This document shows positions 29,199-38,283 of a stretch of 57,896 nucleotides of DNA, piece by piece; within the stretch, counting starts at the first letter, position 1; every line of letters starts with the position of its first letter. The notes beneath the pieces were generated by a model. It saw only the letters and a list, made by a program, of their open reading frames with translations, ran no database searches and was not told where the DNA came from. The position numbers and the translations under genes were made by a program. The DNA comes from Candidatus Obscuribacter sp. (GTDB lineage: Bacteria; Cyanobacteriota; Vampirovibrionia; Obscuribacterales; Obscuribacteraceae). The stretch is from the NCBI GenBank assembly GCA_021772135.1, contig JADYXQ010000139.1, forward strand, positions 1 through 57,896. The letters are read 5' to 3'.

Positions 29199-30257
29199 CT
29201 AATTGTGCTCGCTTTCTCTTGAAAGCTCGTCGGGAGTGGTGCGACTAGCTGTTCTAGCGGCGGCCCGAGCATTACTAGAGGCTAGTGAAGCAGCCGTACG
29301 GGCTTGTGCGCGACGTTCAAACTCGTTAACTTCATGTTCGAGCCAGGAGTCAATTTTCGTGCCGACTTCGGGCTCGATTTTGCTGCATTCAATCAACATG
29401 TGACCTTTGCGTGGAAGGACTACCATAGTCGCTTTCTTGGTACCCATTTTCGGCACCATGGCTGCTAGAGCGGCTGTGTTTTGCACCTGGTCTAATTTTC
29501 CGGCGAGAAGCAAAATCGGCATATTTTCGGGAATTTTGTTTATCTCTTTGAGTGCATTTCTGTTAGTTACTGCTGCCTTAATCAAATCAGTAACGCTCAT
29601 GGCCTTGCATGTCTCAGCGCTTTCCATCAGCTCTTGCGTGATACGAATATCTTCTGATAAAAGTGGCTTATAGTACGATGCGATATCAATCGGCTGTTTT
29701 GGGTTTTGCAGGCCTTGCATAAAAGTTTTAAGCCAGAGCGGCCGTGGATGTACTCTGTTCTTAGCTACGGCACTGGAAGCAATCACGCCGTCCAAGAGAG
29801 TTGGATCAGTAGACGCCTCCCAAATTGCCATGTTGGCGCCAAAGCTTTCGCCGATGCAAAAGATTGGTTTTTCTGGATATTTTTTTCTCAGCTCTTTTAG
29901 CATTGCTGTCAGATCGTCTTTGCTCTGACTGAAGTGAATAGCCGAGTCACCATCAAATTTGTGATTTGGGTCGCGCCAGTCGCCAAAGCCCCGCATATCG
30001 TTGGCGTAAACGATGTAGCCCATATCAGTAAAATGTGTGGCCAGGGTGCCGTACATACGGCCGCTAAAAATCAGTCCCTGTAGAGCTACGATAATTCCTT
30101 TGACCGGTCGATCGGGATTAGTCCAGCTGTGGACTGGAATTTGCAGTTTCTCGCCAATGTCGGACTGATTATTGTATATGGGAGTGGCCTGACAAGGCAC
30201 AGGAGTGGCCATTGCCAGCAAAGCGCAAGAAATTAGGATACCAGGCTTAAGCCGCAT
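29199..30257 (-). CDS. Secreted alpha/beta hydrolase (monoacylglycerol-lipase-like)
   Basis: 352 residues from the ATG at 30255-30257, chosen because it gives a signal peptide (MRLKPGILISCALLAMATPV). The frame extends 22 codons upstream without that pattern. The catalytic triad is readable: nucleophile Ser in GESFG, Asp in LLAGKLDQV and His in RKGHML. The oxyanion region IVALQGLIFSGRMYGTLATHF and MRGFGDW match serine aminopeptidase S33 / lysophospholipase proteins. The C-terminal 35 residues are Ala/Arg/Ser-rich and likely disordered. It lies 11 bases upstream of the DUF4345 gene on the same strand. An ester substrate (lipid or other) is inferred. Confidence 0.82.
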   Translation of the reverse strand: MRLKPGILISCALLAMATPVPCQATPIYNNQSDIGEKLQIPVHSWTNPDRPVKGIIVALQGLIFSGRMYGTLATHFTDMGYIVYANDMRGFGDWRDPNHKFDGDSAIHFSQSKDDLTAMLKELRKKYPEKPIFCIGESFGANMAIWEASTDPTLLDGVIASSAVAKNRVHPRPLWLKTFMQGLQNPKQPIDIASYYKPLLSEDIRITQELMESAETCKAMSVTDLIKAAVTNRNALKEINKIPENMPILLLAGKLDQVQNTAALAAMVPKMGTKKATMVVLPRKGHMLIECSKIEPEVGTKIDSWLEHEVNEFERRAQARTAASLASSNARAAARTASRTTPDELSRESEHN

Positions 30258-30454
30258 AAATCCCCAGAGATCACTAACCAGAGCCTTTATTATACCTTTC
30301 GCTGTCAATAGCGAAATAACCATGCTAAGTGTTGAACGGCAGCGCAGCAGCGCTGCCTCCTTGTAGTTTTATCCGCCACAAAGCACCGTTCACACATCTC
30401 TAAAGCGGTAGAATGAGCCAGCGCAGCATACATAATCGGAGTTTGGCGGCTTAA

Positions 30455-30718
30455 ATGGGAAAGCAGAGAACCAGCAGACCTCAGGCATTTAAGGCGACGG
30501 CCGCTGCTAGCAGTGAGATGAAAGCTCATGTCGGCAAGGTAAATCCTGGTACCGAATTGCAGAAAGACCGGGCCGCTGAGGATCGCCAGGATGCAGCTAA
30601 GCTTGCAGAATTGGTAGACAGTTTTTGGGAAGATAACGCCAGAGTAAAAACTAGCCGGCTTATTCCAATCAGCGGTTATCCCAATCTCAAACTGAAGAGC
30701 TTAGATCCAAGAGGTTAA
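30455..30718 (+). CDS. Small basic hypothetical protein
   Basis: 87 residues, hydrophilic, rich in Lys, Ala and Glu, with no signal peptide, TM helix or cysteine. It ends in a Pro/Leu/Lys segment (SRLIPISGYPNLKLKSLDPR). No strong ribosome-binding site precedes the ATG, and no family is recognised. It occupies the plus strand between two minus-strand genes, with a 197-base upstream gap in which I see no other feature. It could be a real small gene or a chance frame. Confidence 0.4.
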   Translation: MGKQRTSRPQAFKATAAASSEMKAHVGKVNPGTELQKDRAAEDRQDAAKLAELVDSFWEDNARVKTSRLIPISGYPNLKLKSLDPRG

Positions 30719-30758
30719 AAACCCGAAGAGCGCATTTCTCAACTAAAGCTTTTAGACA

Positions 30759-33710
30759 TTAAGCCTTGGAGCGACGGCAGAACAACAATCGACCTTTCTC
30801 CGGGTCATCGAGCTGTGATCGCAGCCAGCTGTGCCTTTGCTGGTGGCAGCTAAAGAGAATAATTTGGTGTTCTTTAGCAATGACATTAATGAGGAAGCGC
30901 ATCATTTTGAGGAAGCGGTCGTCATCTGCTTCTGAAAAAGGTTCGTCCATGATAATGGGCAGCGAATTTTTCTGAGAGAGATAGCGTGCCACAATCATGC
31001 GCGCCAACCAGTGCAATTGTTCTTTGGTGCCGATAGAAAGCTGGCTCATGATCTGGGCAGATGATATTTCTTCAGTTTGGTTTTTGCGTTTTGCCACCAG
31101 TCGCAATTGATCGTCGAAACGCACTTCTTCATAATCGAGCCCAAGTTTGCTCAGCATCTCTTTGCCGATATTATTGAGATTGGTGGACCAGTCAATATAA
31201 TTCTCACCGCTCAAGCGCTTCAATGTGTCTCGTGCCATCTCTAATGCAATCTTGGCGCGCTTCGCCCCTTGCAATCGAAACTCGGTTAAATCAAGCTCTT
31301 CCAGGCATGAAAGATATTGCTCGTCGCAAGTGCTTGAAAGTGTGCGCACCCTCTGCAAAAGTTCTTCCCGTTCTTCTTTTAAGCCCTCTACTTTTTTCAA
31401 GTCTTGAGGCGCGTCTTCCCCTTCCGCTGCTTTCTCTTCTTCACTGAGGGGCGGCATTGATTCGATGCCGGGATATTGCGAGCGCAGAGCGTCTAGCTGC
31501 TGAATTACGCGCGACTGGTAATCTTCAAGACTTTTAACCAGCGGTGGCAGTTCAACCATTGATGCGCCGCTTTCATGTTCAAGACGATTGAGTTCATTGG
31601 ACAAATTCATCCAGTCTGAATAGGCGCTCAATCTTTTCGCCACTTCGGCCAGTCCTTTCGACAGCTGGTCCGGCGAACTGATATCTAAAATGATGCCTAC
31701 TTTGCGCAACAAGTTGGCGAGCGCCTGTTCGGTATCGTCGATTTCTTCTTGCAGTTGCGATAGTTTTCTGGTGGACGTGCCGGCATCTTGAAATTCTTGC
31801 TCTAACGCTCTGGCTTCTTCCATATAGCCTGAAAGGCCTTGGCTGAGCTGTTTTGCCGTGGCAGCGGAAAGCTCTGCTTCCACCCTGCCTGAGCGCACTA
31901 CAAGGACTGCCAGATCGGTCTTATAACGATTGAGAGTAGCCGAGCGCTGTTCGTACATCTGGTCGAGCAAATCCAGCTCTTTTAATTTGGCTGACTGAAC
32001 GGCGTACTGATCAAGCCGTGACAAAAGATCGGTGCGAGAAGTGAGGCCGACTTTGCGAGCCAGAGTGTCAAGCTTGAGCTCAAGGGCCGCGACTTTGGTG
32101 TGATTGGTTTCAGCATCAGCAGTAATGGCCGCTGATTCTTTTTCTATAGCAACAAAATCAGCGGCAAAAAGTCTCTCTGGCTTCAAGACAGGAATGGCCA
32201 GGAAAGCCGATCCTATAATGCCCAAAATACCGACAATAGCCAAAACCGGCGTAATGAAGGCTGCTTGTTTTACGGTGAACCATAAACAAACAGCCGCTAC
32301 GAGGATTATCAAAGAAACCATGGCGAGCAGCATGAAGAGCTTGCGTCGCTTACCAAGCTCTTCTTTGCGCTTGGTTTCAAATTCAGTATGTTTAGCTCTT
32401 GATTGATGCAGCTTTCTTTCTGCTTCCGCAATTTGATCCTGAAAAACTACAATCAAAGAATTGTAAGAGCGAGCGTTTTCAATTCCTTCCGCTTCCAGTG
32501 ATTGCATCGACTGGCGCACGGCGATAACGTCTTGTTCGCTGCCTGCGCCAGAAAGTTTTGCCAGTTCGCCTTTGCGTTTGGCATCGAGCGAAGCCAGCTC
32601 ATCTTCAGCGGTGGTCATGCTGCCGGCCAGTGATGCCACTTGTTGCACTTCATCGATTGTGAAGCTGTCCAGGCCTTTCGAGCGGCTTAACAGGTCCGCT
32701 TTCTTTTGTTCATAGAGTAATTGTTGCGGCGAGAGATCAGAGTTAATGCGCTCGATTTCTTGGGCTTTGTTGTTGCGTCTTTCCCACAATTCTTCAATCG
32801 GTCGCTTCAGTTCGGCCGGAAAATCTTCTACACCAGACAAAAGGGCCAGGCGCTCGCTAGCTTCTTTATGACGGCTTGCGATCTCGCGCAATTTACTCAG
32901 GCGAGTTTCGGCGTCATTTAATTGAAACTTGAGATTTTGATATTCTGTGGCTTTATAGCGGCTGTTGTCGCCGGAAAGCACCCGGTTGATAATCATCAGT
33001 CGGTCAAACGATGCAGCGACGTCCTGACGATCTCTTTCGTAGGCGCGAATTTTGTTGAGCAAATCTTGACGCACCAGTTCCAGATCGCGTACATGATTAT
33101 CTAATTTGATTTTGCGACTGTTGAATGGAATATGTTCCAGAGTTTCACTCAAAACGCGCACAGCTTGAGTGGAAGTGCCGGACGGGCTAGCCGAGTCAGC
33201 GATGCTTTGCACCAGTGTAGCCAGATCGGCAGCGCCGCCGAAGGCGTGCTCGTCTAGCTCGCGCTGCCCGACAAAGCAGGTGCTGCGAAAAAGTTCGCGA
33301 CTCATACCAGTTAGCTTGAGGCCAACTTCGTCTTCACCATTGGGCCCTTTGAACTGAGCGGTCACTTCTTGATTGTTGCGATCGCGATCAAAAACTTGAA
33401 AAGTTTTGGCATTAAAATCGCGCTGTACAGTCAGTCTGCGGTCTTGTGAATTGATATCCATGCGCGCAGAATAGATGCCGGCTTTTTTAGGCCTGCGTGC
33501 TTCGCGTTCACTTAATTGTAGATTTTCTGACTCTGGCGACAAAATTTCGTCAGGGTTAAAATCAAAAATTACTGACCAGATGGCCGTGGCCATGGTGCTT
33601 TTGCCATATTCGTTGGGCTCAACCATAAGGTTGAGTTTATCCTGGGCAAAAAGCACGCTTTCACCCTGTATGCCACCGTATCCAGTTAACTCAACGCGCT
33701 CAACCCACAT
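30759..33710 (-). CDS. SbcC/Rad50-like SMC-type ATPase with membrane hairpin (YhaN-like)
   Basis: 983 residues. The N-terminus carries the Walker A loop (EPNEYGKSTMATAIW). Near the C-terminus are the ABC signature LSIGTKEQL and Walker B with catalytic Glu (LPIIMDEPFSEADDDR). Between them are long coiled coils (about 180-430 and 520-850). At the centre, where Rad50 has its CxxC zinc hook, there are instead two hydrophobic helices (MLLAMVSLIILVAAVCLWF and ITPVLAIVGILGIIGSAFLA), as in the YhaN branch, so the coil tip is probably membrane-anchored. Its start overlaps the stop of the metallophosphoesterase-like gene by 11 bases, the standard SbcD-SbcC order. It probably senses or processes DNA ends, but nuclease activity is doubtful (see the partner). 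Confidence 0.88.
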   Translation of the reverse strand: MWVERVELTGYGGIQGESVLFAQDKLNLMVEPNEYGKSTMATAIWSVIFDFNPDEILSPESENLQLSEREARRPKKAGIYSARMDINSQDRRLTVQRDFNAKTFQVFDRDRNNQEVTAQFKGPNGEDEVGLKLTGMSRELFRSTCFVGQRELDEHAFGGAADLATLVQSIADSASPSGTSTQAVRVLSETLEHIPFNSRKIKLDNHVRDLELVRQDLLNKIRAYERDRQDVAASFDRLMIINRVLSGDNSRYKATEYQNLKFQLNDAETRLSKLREIASRHKEASERLALLSGVEDFPAELKRPIEELWERRNNKAQEIERINSDLSPQQLLYEQKKADLLSRSKGLDSFTIDEVQQVASLAGSMTTAEDELASLDAKRKGELAKLSGAGSEQDVIAVRQSMQSLEAEGIENARSYNSLIVVFQDQIAEAERKLHQSRAKHTEFETKRKEELGKRRKLFMLLAMVSLIILVAAVCLWFTVKQAAFITPVLAIVGILGIIGSAFLAIPVLKPERLFAADFVAIEKESAAITADAETNHTKVAALELKLDTLARKVGLTSRTDLLSRLDQYAVQSAKLKELDLLDQMYEQRSATLNRYKTDLAVLVVRSGRVEAELSAATAKQLSQGLSGYMEEARALEQEFQDAGTSTRKLSQLQEEIDDTEQALANLLRKVGIILDISSPDQLSKGLAEVAKRLSAYSDWMNLSNELNRLEHESGASMVELPPLVKSLEDYQSRVIQQLDALRSQYPGIESMPPLSEEEKAAEGEDAPQDLKKVEGLKEEREELLQRVRTLSSTCDEQYLSCLEELDLTEFRLQGAKRAKIALEMARDTLKRLSGENYIDWSTNLNNIGKEMLSKLGLDYEEVRFDDQLRLVAKRKNQTEEISSAQIMSQLSIGTKEQLHWLARMIVARYLSQKNSLPIIMDEPFSEADDDRFLKMMRFLINVIAKEHQIILFSCHQQRHSWLRSQLDDPEKGRLLFCRRSKA

Positions 33711-35025
33711 TTCTTACAGTTACCTTCTTTGTTCGCAGAGCATCAAGTCCATAATAAAGAGCGTCTTCTACTGTTTTTCCAGACACGTCAGATCCTGGTA
33801 TACCGGTCAAACTATCACCGCCAAGCTCCTGATTTTTAGACCGCTCAGCCCTTGTTTTCATCTCCAGCATGGCTTCAATATATTTCCATTCTGTGGTGCG
33901 CTGATCAAACCTCTCAGCCAGATAATTGGCCCGGGTGTTATCCATCACACGCAGACAATAAAATTCGCCGGCCAGGTCGTCGGCAATTTCTTTAGGGTTG
34001 GCACCAGGCTTGTGGCGGCCCTCTAAATTGAGAGCGACGATATCAGTGTCGCCGCGCACTCCAGACTCTTCCAGGTTGACTAAAATCTCGTCGCGAATGT
34101 CTTCATCACCAAGGCCCGAGACATCTACAGTGACAAACATCATGCGGCGCAAATCAAGTTCTTGTGGAATCAAATTAACTGTAGATTTGCCGTTGCTGTC
34201 TACTTCCACCTCACCGAGAATGGCATAGCGCGGCCCCAGTTCGTCAAAGGTGCCTCCAGCTAGACATCCGGCGTAGGCACCCAGTAAACGGTCATCACCG
34301 GTGGTGATTTGATAGGCTTCCTTGATGTTGCCCACTGCGGCATAAGTAAGATTTTGATTGGCCAATTCTTCTTCTGAAAACGGATATATCAATGGTTTTT
34401 GCACGATAAGGCGGCTGGCGTCGGCAATTACCGAAGGGTGTGATTCAAGAGTGCCGGCAAAAACGCCGATATTAATGGCTGCTTTAGCTAGTTTGGGTAA
34501 CTTGCCTGAAAGAATGCGTTCGGTGCGGCGCGAGGCTTTAGAAAAAGCTCTGCCGACAAAGGCCACGTCGCCGCGAGTAGGGTGGGCTACAGAAGTGAAA
34601 TGTTCGCTCGTAAAAATATGCACGTTGGCTGGCCAATGGCGATAACCACGGGCGGAGAGCATATCATTGGTATAGAGGCAGCTTCTGGTATAGAAGTCGC
34701 GATGTCCAGGGGCGATATAAACAGGAATATCTCCAAGCGAAGCCACCGCCTCAATTAGAGTGTTGACGGTGTAGCCCGTGACGGTGACGTTATCCCACAA
34801 ACCGCCGGGAATTAAAACCGCATCTACTTTTTCTTGTTTTGCCAGTGAAAAAGCATTGATAGCCGCTTCTAAAATTTCGCGAGCGCGCTCGCTGCGTTCT
34901 TCGCGCGGCAGAGCAAAATGGCTGTGTGAAAAGCCGCTGTTCGACATGCCTGCGTGAGTGAGTTTGGAGTCCAAAAGCACGTCTGAAAACTGTAAGAATT
35001 TTAGTTTGCTAACTGCCTGAGTCAT
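33700..35025 (-). CDS. SbcD/Mre11-like metallophosphoesterase homologue with degenerate metal site
   Basis: 441 residues from the ATG at 35023-35025. The open frame begins 20 codons earlier inside the thiolase gene, but that part is not conserved-looking. The order of strands is that of SbcD/YhaO nucleases, yet the metal-binding motifs are altered: SDVLLD where DxH is expected (His to Leu), GGLWDN for GDLFD (Asp to Gly), APGHRDFY for PGNHD, and no clear GHxH. At least four ligands appear lost, so it is probably not an active exonuclease. It overlaps the YhaN-like ATPase gene by 11 bases, so the pair is presumably made together, with this protein perhaps a structural or DNA-binding partner. 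The thiolase gene ends 12 bases upstream. Confidence 0.75.
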   Translation of the reverse strand: MTQAVSKLKFLQFSDVLLDSKLTHAGMSNSGFSHSHFALPREERSERAREILEAAINAFSLAKQEKVDAVLIPGGLWDNVTVTGYTVNTLIEAVASLGDIPVYIAPGHRDFYTRSCLYTNDMLSARGYRHWPANVHIFTSEHFTSVAHPTRGDVAFVGRAFSKASRRTERILSGKLPKLAKAAINIGVFAGTLESHPSVIADASRLIVQKPLIYPFSEEELANQNLTYAAVGNIKEAYQITTGDDRLLGAYAGCLAGGTFDELGPRYAILGEVEVDSNGKSTVNLIPQELDLRRMMFVTVDVSGLGDEDIRDEILVNLEESGVRGDTDIVALNLEGRHKPGANPKEIADDLAGEFYCLRVMDNTRANYLAERFDQRTTEWKYIEAMLEMKTRAERSKNQELGGDSLTGIPGSDVSGKTVEDALYYGLDALRTKKVTVRNVG

Positions 35026-35036
35026 TTTTTTTCTCT

Positions 35037-36257
35037 CTAAACTTTTTCGATAATCATGGCGATACCCTGACCGACGCCAATACACATTGTCGCCAGGCCA
35101 CGTCTGGCATCGGGCCTGCGCTGCATTTCATGAACCAGTGTAGTCAAAATTCGCGCACCACTGGCACCAAGGGGGTGACCAAGGGCAATGGAGCCGCCGT
35201 TGACATTGAGCTTCGACTGATCTACGTCAAGATCGCGGCAGCAGGCCAAAACCTGGGCGGCAAAAGCTTCATTGAGCTCGAGCAAATCAAGATCGGCCAT
35301 GGTCAGACCAGCGCGCTCTAGTGCTTTTCTCGTGGCCGGCACCGGGCCAATGCCCATCACGGCCGGGTCTACACCGGCAACAGCAGCAGAAATTATTCGT
35401 GCCAGTGGCTTCAAATTGAGCGATGCTGCTTTTTCAGCTGTAGTGAGCAACAGGGCAGCGGCACCGTCGTTGATACCACTAGAATTACCTGCAGTAACAC
35501 TACCGTTTTCACGGAAAGCCGGTTTCAATTTTGTCAGATCGGCCATAGTCGTATCAGGACGCGCGTGCTCGTCAAGCTTGACGATTTCAATCGCCCCTTT
35601 TTTCTTGGGCACCGAAACTGGTGCAATTTCTTTTTCGAAACGCCCGCCTTCTAAAGCGGCTTTATACTTTGTCTGGCTGGCTAGGGCAAAGGCATCTTGC
35701 TCTTCGCGGCTGATGACATATTTTTCAGCTACGTTTTCTGCTGTTTCACCCATAGAAAAAGGATGATGCAGGGCGGAAAGATCTTTGTTGACGAAGCGCC
35801 AACCGAGGGTGGTGTCAATCAATTTCATGTCGCCGCGAGGAAAGGCGGCTTCTGGTTTGCCCATGACAAAAGGGGCGCGGCTCATTGATTCGACGCCACC
35901 GGCGATAAAAATATCGCCCATATTGTTTTTAATATTATTGACGGCATCGCTTACGGCCATCATGCCTGATCCGCAAAGACGATTGACCGTGCCGCCTGCC
36001 ACGCTTATGGGCATGCCGGCCAGAAGAGCGGCCATGCGAGCGACGTTGCGGTTATCTTCTCCGGCCTGATTAGCGCAACCGAGTAAGACATCTTCAATTT
36101 CGTCTGCTGCCACTTGAGGGTTGCGTGCCAGTAATTCTTTAATGACGAATGCCGCCAGATCGTCTGGTCGCACATCTTTGAAAGCGCCACCATATTTGCC
36201 GATGGGAGTGCGGATAGCGTCGACTATTACTACTTCTCTTGGGTTATCGCTGCCCAT
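35037..36257 (-). CDS. Thiolase (acetyl-CoA C-acyltransferase family)
   Basis: 406 residues. All thiolase hallmarks are present: nucleophile Cys in [19 protein letters not shown], the [16 protein letters not shown] block with catalytic His and the C-terminal [11 protein letters not shown]ys. The N-terminus [20 protein letters not shown] is typical. Sequence style is closest to FadA/PcaF-like degradative thiolases, but acetoacetyl-CoA synthesis cannot be excluded. It cleaves or condenses acyl-CoAs in the cytoplasm. It is upstream of the SbcD-like gene by 12 bases and downstream of the LRV gene by 22, so it may simply share their transcript. A crotonase gene lies 11 kb away. Confidence 0.93.
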   Translation of the reverse strand: MGSDNPREVVIVDAIRTPIGKYGGAFKDVRPDDLAAFVIKELLARNPQVAADEIEDVLLGCANQAGEDNRNVARMAALLAGMPISVAGGTVNRLCGSGMMAVSDAVNNIKNNMGDIFIAGGVESMSRAPFVMGKPEAAFPRGDMKLIDTTLGWRFVNKDLSALHHPFSMGETAENVAEKYVISREEQDAFALASQTKYKAALEGGRFEKEIAPVSVPKKKGAIEIVKLDEHARPDTTMADLTKLKPAFRENGSVTAGNSSGINDGAAALLLTTAEKAASLNLKPLARIISAAVAGVDPAVMGIGPVPATRKALERAGLTMADLDLLELNEAFAAQVLACCRDLDVDQSKLNVNGGSIALGHPLGASGARILTTLVHEMQRRPDARRGLATMCIGVGQGIAMIIEKV

Positions 36258-36279
36258 TTTGGTCCTTTTTTATAGCTGC

Positions 36280-38283
36280 TTATTTAGTCAACCAGGTTTC
36301 GTTGTCGTCGGCCAGCATAGCCAGGCTAGACGCTGGTGTGGCCTGATTAGCAGCTGCTGCTCTTCTGATTTCAGGGTTTTTGTCTTGTGCCAGAATGACT
36401 AGAGTTTCAGCTGATGCCGATGTATTGCCGGCGGCTCTAGCTCTGACTAAAGCCTGTTCGTCGCCTGCTAAAGTCTTGAGCAGTTCGGCGCTGATACTAC
36501 GATTTCCGGCGCAGGCCGCTCTGACATATTGACTCTTGTCGGCCGCCAGCATTTGCAATGTTTCGGGGCTGAGTTTGTTCTGCGCCGCCACCTGACTGCG
36601 TAAACTGGGGTCGGCGTCTCTGGCCAATATAGCTAAAACTGAGGGCGCTGTCTGGGCGCGGCCGGCCAGAATAAATTTGATTTCTTCAGCAGCAATCAAT
36701 TTAGCTAGGGCCACTTCTGGTAAATCGCCTCTTTGTAAAAGAGCGCGGCGAATGGAGCTGCAGTCGCTGTTCACTAATGCCATCAGCGTTTCGGCTGCAA
36801 TGTTAGGATTGGCAGCCAGTGCTGTTTGTACAGTAATGGCGTCATCTTGCGAAAGCGCAGTCAAAGTTGTGGCCGGCACTTTGGCGTTCACGGCGAGGGC
36901 TTCGCGCACCAGGGCGTCATGATCTTTTGATAAGGACACAAAAACTTCTTCGCTTACTTTGGCTCTGGCATTGTGGGCAAGAGACGCTCTAACGCGAGCA
37001 TCAGTATCTTGAGCAAGAATTTTAATGACACTTTCGCTCAAAGCTGGGTTGTTTGCCAGGTTCAACCTTACTAGAGGGCTCGAGCAGGCTGCCAGTTTTT
37101 CATAATCGGCAGCGTCCAGCACCGGCTGCGCGGCCAATATTTGCATCACGGCAATGGTGCCGTCGCCCATCAGTGATTTGATCGTTTCAATTTTGCATTT
37201 GCTATTAAGAGCCACAGCGCACCTGACGGCAGCAGACTGATCGCGGGCCAGAACGCTTAAGACTGCCGCATCAATATTAGGGTTTGCTGCAACCAGTGCT
37301 CTCACGGTTTCGTTTTTATCGTTGGCCAGCGCGCCTACCACGGTTGTTTCGCTGGCATAGTTGCTGGCCACCGCTTGCCTGACATCTTGGTGGCTGTCGC
37401 CGGCCAATTTCGCTAGTGTTGCTTTGCTGGTTGATTGGTTGAGTGCCACTGCTTCGCGCACAATTGTATTGGCGTCTTTAGAGAGCAAATCAAGCAAAGC
37501 CGGCGGGCAATTAGGGTTGGCGGCCACCATAGAGCGCACACCAAGATCACCGTCATTAGCTAAAGCGACAAAACAGGCGGCGGGAAGTTTTGGTGTGCGA
37601 GCAAGAAACGTGCGCACCAGGCGGTCGCCGATACGCACCAGCCGAGTGGTCACTTCCGGACCGCTATGCGGGTTTCTGGCCAGTGATAACAGTAAATATT
37701 CGGTGTAGATCGGCCCTTGCGAAAGTTTACCCAGTATTACCGGCGGTGTGTTCTCGTTGGCGGCCAGGGTCTCACGAATGCGCGGGGTGGAGGCGGTCAG
37801 CAATTTATCGAGGGTAGTTAAATTAGGCAGGCTGCTTGATTTGAGCAAAGATTCGACTACAGTCTGGTCGCTGTCTACGGCCAGCTTTCCTTTTATTTCT
37901 TCGCTCAAACGCGGGTTTGATGCCACTGCCCGGCGTACAAAACTGCTTGAATCTAAAGCCAGTTTGGCCAGAGACTGAGGGGGAGTATTTGGGTTGCCGG
38001 CCGCGGCAATTTTTACGGCGGCTAGTGGAAAAGTGTCGATGGTGACTGAATTGGATGATTTGCGCACGCTCAGAGCGTCGGCATCTTGGGCCCATGCCGG
38101 CAAGCTGAAAGAGAGTGAGAGTGAGAGTGACAGTGACAGCAAAGAGCTCATCAAGGCTAGACCCGAGGGAGAGGCGAACAATTTTGCCTTGGCTTTTGCC
38201 TTACTTTTTTTACTGGCGTCCTCTCTCAATCTATTTTCCTCTGTGGTTCGGGTGAACAAGTATTTAAAAAAACTAGCCGGCAT
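36280..38283 (-). CDS. Secreted protein made of leucine-rich-repeat-variant (LRV) / HEAT-like repeats
   Basis: About 667 residues from the ATG at 38281-38283. A Lys/Ala-rich N-region and a Ser/Leu repeat core (LMSSLLSLSLSLSLSFSLPA, then WAQ) form an unusual signal peptide. The remainder is some 24-25 tandem repeats of about 24 residues, for example LVAANPNIDAAVLSVLARD and LASNPRLSEEIKGKLAVD, with the recurring pattern V(R)xAxAxNPxxxxxxLxxLAxD. This matches LRV solenoids. Such solenoids bind proteins. Alternative starts are 38346 (inside the upstream gene) and 38151 (directly before the Ser/Leu core). The chosen start overlaps the end of the DUF4388 gene by 11 bases. Function unknown; the partner may be extracellular or periplasmic. 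Confidence 0.8.
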   Translation of the reverse strand: MPASFFKYLFTRTTEENRLREDASKKSKAKAKAKLFASPSGLALMSSLLSLSLSLSLSFSLPAWAQDADALSVRKSSNSVTIDTFPLAAVKIAAAGNPNTPPQSLAKLALDSSSFVRRAVASNPRLSEEIKGKLAVDSDQTVVESLLKSSSLPNLTTLDKLLTASTPRIRETLAANENTPPVILGKLSQGPIYTEYLLLSLARNPHSGPEVTTRLVRIGDRLVRTFLARTPKLPAACFVALANDGDLGVRSMVAANPNCPPALLDLLSKDANTIVREAVALNQSTSKATLAKLAGDSHQDVRQAVASNYASETTVVGALANDKNETVRALVAANPNIDAAVLSVLARDQSAAVRCAVALNSKCKIETIKSLMGDGTIAVMQILAAQPVLDAADYEKLAACSSPLVRLNLANNPALSESVIKILAQDTDARVRASLAHNARAKVSEEVFVSLSKDHDALVREALAVNAKVPATTLTALSQDDAITVQTALAANPNIAAETLMALVNSDCSSIRRALLQRGDLPEVALAKLIAAEEIKFILAGRAQTAPSVLAILARDADPSLRSQVAAQNKLSPETLQMLAADKSQYVRAACAGNRSISAELLKTLAGDEQALVRARAAGNTSASAETLVILAQDKNPEIRRAAAANQATPASSLAMLADDNETWLTK
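38111..38140 (-). repeat. 6-bp tandem repeat coding for the Ser-Leu signal-peptide core
   Basis: Five units of GAGAGT/GACAGT (plus strand) encode alternating Leu and Ser in the hydrophobic region of the LRV protein's signal peptide. Slippage would add or remove two residues and keep the frame. Confidence 0.75.
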
